Positions 5,839-9,009 of a stretch of 9,009 nucleotides of DNA are shown piece after piece. The notes beneath the pieces are model-generated. The model ran no database searches and was not told the DNA's origin. It saw only the letters and a list, made by a program, of their open reading frames with translations. Source of the stretch: Parcubacteria group bacterium Gr01-1014_72 (GTDB taxonomy: Bacteria; Patescibacteriota; Minisyncoccia; Phycocordibacterales; VMFH01); the NCBI GenBank assembly GCA_007375925.1, contig VMFH01000051.1, positions 1-9,009 on the forward strand. Direction: 5' to 3'. Position numbers and translations under genes: made by a program. Position 1 is the first letter of the stretch; every line of letters starts with the position of its first letter.

Positions 5839-7199
5839 GCTGGTTTTGTGTAGCTTCGCACCGCAGACAAAACTGCCGCCACAAGACGCATCGCCGACGC
5901 GCCGTCCGCGTGCGAGAACCACCGGCGGCGAAGCTCCGCGCGCCCCGCGCGGTCCTCGTGGGGATTCGCGAGGTACCGCTCCACGCGGAGAAGCATCTCC
6001 TCAGGACTTCTCGCGTACGCGATGCCGCCCGTCTGAAGCGCCTTCGCAATGTGGTCATCTTGGTAGCGCCACACCGTCTCAAAATAGTGCCGCTGTGTCG
6101 GATAAAAGTTGACGGCGACGACAGGGCGGTCGGCCAGTGCCGCATCCATGAGAATAGAGGTCGGGCCGGTCACAACGACGTCGGCGTGATAAAGCTCGTT
6201 AATAAGGTTCTGGTCATCCTCCGGACGAATCTCCCGATCACCTACTTCGTCCGACTTGAAGACAGCGCCAGGGGTGTCATAGGCAAAGTGCGGGGGCTTC
6301 GTGAAGCTCCCGAGCCTCACTTTTTTCTCCGGCGGAAAACGCACGATGACCGAGAGCGGGAGTTTTGCAAGAAGGCGTATGATGTGCTCATCCATATCAT
6401 TCGTCCGAATGAGCGCGTCCGAGACGGGAGCATAAAGGAGAAATTTCTTGCCCGGCGAAAGTCCAAATGACAGCAGGAGATTCTCGCGCGATATGGACGG
6501 TCCGACGATGTACCGGTCGTAGTGGGGGTTTCCCGTAACGGCAATTCGCTCGGGTGGGAACCCGTGGAGCGTTATCGCTTCTTGCTTGAGTTCTTCTGAC
6601 CCTACGACGAGTGTGTCGGGGAACACCCGAAGGAACCGGAGTGACAGATTGTCCCACGAACGCGCCATTCCGACTGTCGGTATGCGAGCGCGCCGTGCAT
6701 CCTGAAGGAGTGAGACATCATTTTCATTCTGAAGGTCTGTTGAAAAAACAACTGACACCGCGTGTTTCCGAAGAAGCGGGGCAAAAATACGCTTCGGCGA
6801 AAAAAATAAGTCCGCCGTGCGAACAACTTTCCGAACAAAGAGTGATCTTCCAAAAAATCCGAGCGTCATTACAAAACAAAACCGAATGTACGATCCTGTA
6901 AGATATCGTTCGTAGCGTTTGCGCGCTCGCGCAGACTCGGTATCAAAAAGATACACCGCGAGGCGCTTAAAAAATCTTCCCGAAAAAAAACGCGTGGATT
7001 GGTACGTCGGCACTCCCTCCACCACAACACGCTCTCCACCGAACTGCTCCTTAAAGTACGCGACTTTGTACGGGGGCACGGCGATGACGACACATACGCT
7101 CTCGTCCTTAAGGAGCGCGGTCAAAACCCCCGCCGCCAAGACATTCCGCGAGATGTGAGGGTGAAAACTTGATATAAAAATTACTTTTTTATGCGCCAT
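5835..7199 (-). CDS. GT-B-like glycosyl/glycerophosphotransferase-type protein A
   Basis: This 454-residue protein is the only full-length member of the three tandem relatives and serves as the yardstick for the others. Its landmarks are KKVIFISSFHPHISRN (4-19), QFGGERVVVEGVPTY (52-66), a middle region rich in Arg and aromatics (about 70-145), IPTVGMARSWDNLS (173-186), IAVTGNPHYDRY (219-230), FLLYAPVSD (253-261), ADVVVTGPTSILMDAALADRPVVAV (339-363, the likely donor site) and a helical tail (about 393-454, RSPEEMLLRVERYLANP). The fold suggests the CDP-glycerol glycerophosphotransferase / UDP-GlcNAc 2-epimerase-like GT-B group. No signal peptide or membrane helix is visible, so it is probably cytoplasmic. 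The ATG at 7199 has a proper Shine-Dalgarno (GGAGG, 8-base spacing) and overlaps the fkbM-type gene by 11 bases. The open frame reaches back to a TTG at 7385, but that part is a shadow of the upstream gene. Confidence 0.75.
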   Translation of the reverse strand: MAHKKVIFISSFHPHISRNVLAAGVLTALLKDESVCVVIAVPPYKVAYFKEQFGGERVVVEGVPTYQSTRFFSGRFFKRLAVYLFDTESARARKRYERYLTGSYIRFCFVMTLGFFGRSLFVRKVVRTADLFFSPKRIFAPLLRKHAVSVVFSTDLQNENDVSLLQDARRARIPTVGMARSWDNLSLRFLRVFPDTLVVGSEELKQEAITLHGFPPERIAVTGNPHYDRYIVGPSISRENLLLSFGLSPGKKFLLYAPVSDALIRTNDMDEHIIRLLAKLPLSVIVRFPPEKKVRLGSFTKPPHFAYDTPGAVFKSDEVGDREIRPEDDQNLINELYHADVVVTGPTSILMDAALADRPVVAVNFYPTQRHYFETVWRYQDDHIAKALQTGGIAYARSPEEMLLRVERYLANPHEDRAGRAELRRRWFSHADGASAMRLVAAVLSAVRSYTKPA

Positions 7200-8097
7200 G
7201 TAAGGTGCCTCCGCGAGGCGTGCACAGAATGTTCGTCCAGCCACGGCCTCCCGGCCGGTTCCGCGAGATGCCGAGAAGTCCCTCAACTGTCGCCGCCTGA
7301 AGCTTTCCCTTGCCCTCATGTACAACGAAAAATTCATACCCGAAGTTAGCGAGCTCGGAAAGAAACTCTCGCGGTTCCGTACCAAGGTTTTTCAGGCCGT
7401 AAGGCCAAAACTCCATGAGGATAACGGGGCGGCGCTCGCGAAGTGTCTCCCGCGCACCGGCGAGCACGAGCCCCTCCGCGCCCTGCACGTCAAGTTTCAG
7501 AAAATCAAGCGGCGCGCCGGCAAGCTCCGCGTCAAGCGACTTCACGGAAACGGCGACCTCCCCTTCTCTGTCGCTCGGTGTAATATTTTCCGAAGCGAGC
7601 GACATGTTGCCAAAATTTCTCCGGTCAAGATAGAGTTTTTGCTCGCCCGATTCTCTGCCAAGCGCGAACGGCCGTATGGAAACATTGCCGCATTGATTGT
7701 GCGAAACATTCTGGCGCAAGAGTTCCAGATTCCGCGGCTCCGGCTCAAAAGCAAACACGCGCCCCGTTGGTCCGACAAGCTTTGAAAAGAGGAGTGTGAA
7801 AAAGCCGATGTGCGCGCCGATGTCCGCAACCGTCATTCCCGGACGAACAAATTTTGAAAACTGCTCCGAGAGGAGCCCGCTGAACTCTCCCGAAAGGAGG
7901 AGGTCCATTCCCTCCCCCTCATCGGCCGCATTGAATGAGAGCAACATGTCGCCGTGGACGCGCGCCGTTGCAATCCCCTTCGGACGAAACTTTCGGTACA
8001 GAAAACGGTGAAAACGGCGAACGCCGGGAATTGCCCCCAAATTCATACCTCGCAGGCGCCTTGTCGCCCCTACAAAAAAAGAAAAAGCCGTTGACAT
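7189..8097 (-). CDS. FkbM-family SAM-dependent methyltransferase
   Basis: This 302-residue protein has the SAM-binding loop VADIGAHIGFFTLLFS (90-105), the acidic strand-2 end FAFEPEPRN (115-123, Glu118 or Glu120), and the FkbM signature LDFLKLDVQGAEGLVLAGA (197-215), followed by RRPVILMEFWP (222-232). FkbM enzymes O-methylate hydroxyls on sugars or macrolides; in a glycan cluster, methylation of a sugar is the likely job. The first 40 residues are basic and aromatic (RRFHRFLYRKFRPKG) and come before the catalytic domain, as is common in this family. The ATG at 8097 is preferred; Met18 (8046) is the alternative. The gene opens the overlapping block that continues into transferases A, B and C and the second methyltransferase. 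A possible promoter and two hairpins precede it. Confidence 0.9.
   Translation of the reverse strand: MSTAFSFFVGATRRLRGMNLGAIPGVRRFHRFLYRKFRPKGIATARVHGDMLLSFNAADEGEGMDLLLSGEFSGLLSEQFSKFVRPGMTVADIGAHIGFFTLLFSKLVGPTGRVFAFEPEPRNLELLRQNVSHNQCGNVSIRPFALGRESGEQKLYLDRRNFGNMSLASENITPSDREGEVAVSVKSLDAELAGAPLDFLKLDVQGAEGLVLAGARETLRERRPVILMEFWPYGLKNLGTEPREFLSELANFGYEFFVVHEGKGKLQAATVEGLLGISRNRPGGRGWTNILCTPRGGTLHGA
7197..7219 (-). promoter_or_regulatory. Shine-Dalgarno inside a small hairpin, upstream of transferase A
   Basis: The minus strand has GGAGG at 7212-7208, eight bases before the ATG at 7199-7197. It decides the start of gene A against the longer TTG frame. The same bases form one arm of GCCTC-GCG-GAGGC (7219-7207), a five-pair stem with a three-base loop, so the site can be hidden in the mRNA. 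A ribosome finishing the upstream methyltransferase gene (stop at 7191-7189) would open it, which would couple the two translations. Confidence 0.5.
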
Positions 8098-8111
8098 AGC
8101 GGTGTGGGACC

Positions 8112-8140
8112 ATCGTAGCCCATTTTAGACCGTAATTCAA
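8112..8140 (-). promoter_or_regulatory. Candidate promoter for the fkbM-led block
   Basis: The minus strand reads TTGAAT (8140-8135), a 17-base spacer, then TACGAT (8117-8112). Each hexamer matches the sigma-70 consensus at four of six places and the spacing is ideal. Transcription would begin near 8105, leaving a leader of only a few bases before the ATG at 8097. It lies just after the two hairpins, as a new promoter after a terminator would. Confidence 0.35.
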
Positions 8141-8163
8141 CGTAAACGGCGACCCCCCTTACT

Positions 8164-8182
8164 TTGGAGGCTCGGCCTCCAA
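8164..8182. terminator. Hairpin, 8-bp stem with TCG loop
   Basis: TTGGAGGC (8164-8171) and GCCTCCAA (8175-8182) are perfect inverted repeats around a three-base loop. This GC-rich, stable hairpin lies in the gap between the GT4 gene and the fkbM-type gene, 75 bases or more after the GT4 stop. No T-run follows on either strand (the minus strand continues AGTAAGGGGGG), so it is not a classic intrinsic terminator; it may be part of a termination or RNA-processing structure together with the next hairpin. Confidence 0.4.
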
Positions 8183-8185
8183 GTC

Positions 8186-8220
8186 ACACGTCAATCCAGC
8201 TTCTAGCGGGATTGACGTGT
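8186..8220. terminator. Long hairpin, 12-bp perfect stem plus 3 more pairs
   Basis: ACACGTCAATCC (8186-8197) and GGATTGACGTGT (8209-8220) are perfect inverted repeats. Inside them an A/G mismatch is followed by GCT (8199-8201) pairing with AGC (8205-8207) around a TCT loop. The total is a 15-pair imperfect stem, three bases from the neighbouring hairpin. On the minus strand it is met first, about 37 bases after the GT4 stop. There is no T-run. It could end GT4 transcription, stabilise mRNA ends, form a leader structure, or be a small dispersed repeat. Confidence 0.45.
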
Positions 8221-8242
8221 CATATTGGCTCTGCTGGACCGT

Positions 8243-8248
8243 ATTATA
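8243..8248 (-). promoter_or_regulatory. Perfect TATAAT -10 box upstream of the hairpins
   Basis: The minus strand carries TATAAT at 8248-8243, a full consensus -10 hexamer just downstream of the GT4 stop codon. No good -35 is found at 16-18 bases (the bases there read GGCGGA). If active, the transcript would begin near 8235 and carry both hairpins in a leader of about 140 bases ahead of the fkbM-type gene. Confidence 0.25.
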
Positions 8249-8257
8249 GTAATCTGT

Positions 8258-9009
8258 TTATTGGTTCCGCCCTGTAAAAAGAGTAGTCATCGCATCAGCA
8301 TACCGCCCCCAGGAAAGTTTATGTTCTACGAATGAGCGACCCGAGCGAGAGAGTTTCTCCGAAAGGCCTTGTTCTGTGAGAAGGCGCTCGCAGGCGCGGG
8401 CGATTGCGGCACCGTCCTTTGGCGGCACGAGGAGTGCCGTCTCGCCGTCACGAAGCACCTCGGAGGCGCCAGCTGTTTTTGAGACAATCACCGGCAAACC
8501 CGACGCAATCGCCTCAAACACCGCGAGTCCCCAGCTCTGGAGATGGCTTGCAAACACAAAAGCGTCCGCCTCTTTATACGCCCGCCGAAGCTCATCGTCC
8601 GAAAGGACACCGCGCAGGTGCACGACACTTGTAAGTCCTCGCGAAGCAACGAGTGAGCGAATTTCGCGCGCATAAGATAGATCAGTGGTATCGTTTCCGA
8701 CTATATCAAGTGTCGCATCAACCCCTTTTGCACGGAGAAGTGTTATAGCCGCCAGAATATCTTCAAACCGCCGATGCCGAAAAAAAATTCCTACAGTGAG
8801 AAGTTTTAGGCGACTTTGTGTCGGCATGAGGCGTACTTGAAATTGAAACGCGTTCGCATCAATGCCGCTGCGCACCACCGTCGCGCGCATACCGTAATAC
8901 CGCGCCACCCATTCCTTATCCCGTTCATCCAGAACAGCAATCGCGTCCTGAAATCGAATGTACCGGTGGAGGTCAACAAAATCAAAAAATCGGTAGGCCA
9001 AACGCCTTA
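8258..9009 (-). CDS. GT4-family glycosyltransferase, C-terminal part (5' end outside the window)
   Basis: The frame is open to the window edge, so the first codon is not present; a TTG at 9001 falls in mid-domain and is not a real start. The visible 250 residues are the second Rossmann domain of a GT-B retaining glycosyltransferase. Counting from that TTG codon, the landmarks are AIAVLDERDKEWVARYYG (20-37), TVVRSGID (41-48), LLTVGIFFRHRRFED (67-81), LDIVGND (98-104), VVHLRGVLSDDELRRAYKEAD (126-146), and the donor site SHLQSWGLAVFEAIASGLPVI (152-172). GT4 enzymes transfer a nucleotide-activated sugar to a growing glycan in the cytoplasm. In the EX7E motif the first Glu is Gln155, the second is Glu163. 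It is followed by a 160-base gap with two hairpins, so it may belong to a separate transcript. Family assignment is firm. Confidence 0.9.
   Translation of the reverse strand, partial: RRLAYRFFDFVDLHRYIRFQDAIAVLDERDKEWVARYYGMRATVVRSGIDANAFQFQVRLMPTQSRLKLLTVGIFFRHRRFEDILAAITLLRAKGVDATLDIVGNDTTDLSYAREIRSLVASRGLTSVVHLRGVLSDDELRRAYKEADAFVFASHLQSWGLAVFEAIASGLPVIVSKTAGASEVLRDGETALLVPPKDGAAIARACERLLTEQGLSEKLSRSGRSFVEHKLSWGRYADAMTTLFTGRNQ

Noticed and set aside
5839..5922. N-terminal extension of transferase B to GTG at 5922
   Set aside because: The ATG at 5838 forms a typical ATGA overlap and starts right before the conserved first beta strand; the extra 28 residues are read out of frame within gene A.
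7200..7385. N-terminal extension of transferase A to TTG at 7385
   Set aside because: The 62 extra residues are a shadow of the fkbM-type gene, and the ATG at 7199 has a good Shine-Dalgarno.
94..9009. UGA recoded as glycine, as in some CPR lineages
   Set aside because: RmlC and all three transferases end at, or in the case of B appear to end at, TGA in overlap contexts, and no conserved glycine position is encoded by TGA.

Overview
All nine genes in this 9 kb window lie on the minus strand, so the biological order runs from base 9009 down to base 1. The content is a surface-glycan or glycoconjugate assembly cluster. It suggests a Patescibacteria (CPR / Parcubacteria-like) genome of moderate to high GC. 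That placement is an inference from the compact proteins, tightly overlapped genes, scarcity of Shine-Dalgarno motifs and the style of the glycosyltransferases; no marker gene is present. TAA, TAG and TGA all serve as stops, so UGA is not recoded here.

Layout in transcription order. First comes the C-terminal part of a GT4 glycosyltransferase (9009-8258, start outside the window). Next is a 160-base gap with two adjacent hairpins and candidate promoters. FkbM-family methyltransferase (8097-7189) follows, then three related GT-B-like sugar or glycerophosphate transferase-type proteins: A at 7199-5835, B at 5838-4603 and C at about 4643-3264. A class I SAM methyltransferase (3267-2608), a multi-pass GT-C (PMT/ArnT-like) glycosyltransferase (2557-944), an RmlC-like dTDP-sugar 3,5-epimerase (917-462) and a small ArsR-type winged-helix regulator (378-94) complete the set. 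Overlaps of 11, 4 and 4 nt (fkbM/A, A/B, C/methyltransferase) make 8097-2608 look like one co-transcribed block.

The most notable spot is the B/C boundary. Compared with A, protein B has lost about 62 C-terminal residues. Compared with A and B, protein C has lost about 15 N-terminal residues. The two reading frames interpenetrate, as if roughly 0.2 kb had been deleted. The frame of B ends in CGG GGG ATT TTT TGA A, which has the same geometry as the +1 programmed frameshift site of bacterial prfB (GGGGG, three bases, slippery codon, UGA). A +1 slip would enter the frame of C and give one protein of about 857 residues. Whether this is a functional recoded fusion, gene decay or an assembly or indel error cannot be settled from the sequence alone.

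A second point of interest is the ArsR-type gene. It is bracketed by a near-identical 24-base sequence in inverted orientation, each copy holding a perfect CATTCGCGCGAATG palindrome plus tandem CGAATGAG half-sites. This looks like a regulator with its own operators on both sides, possibly also controlling a gene just left of the window.
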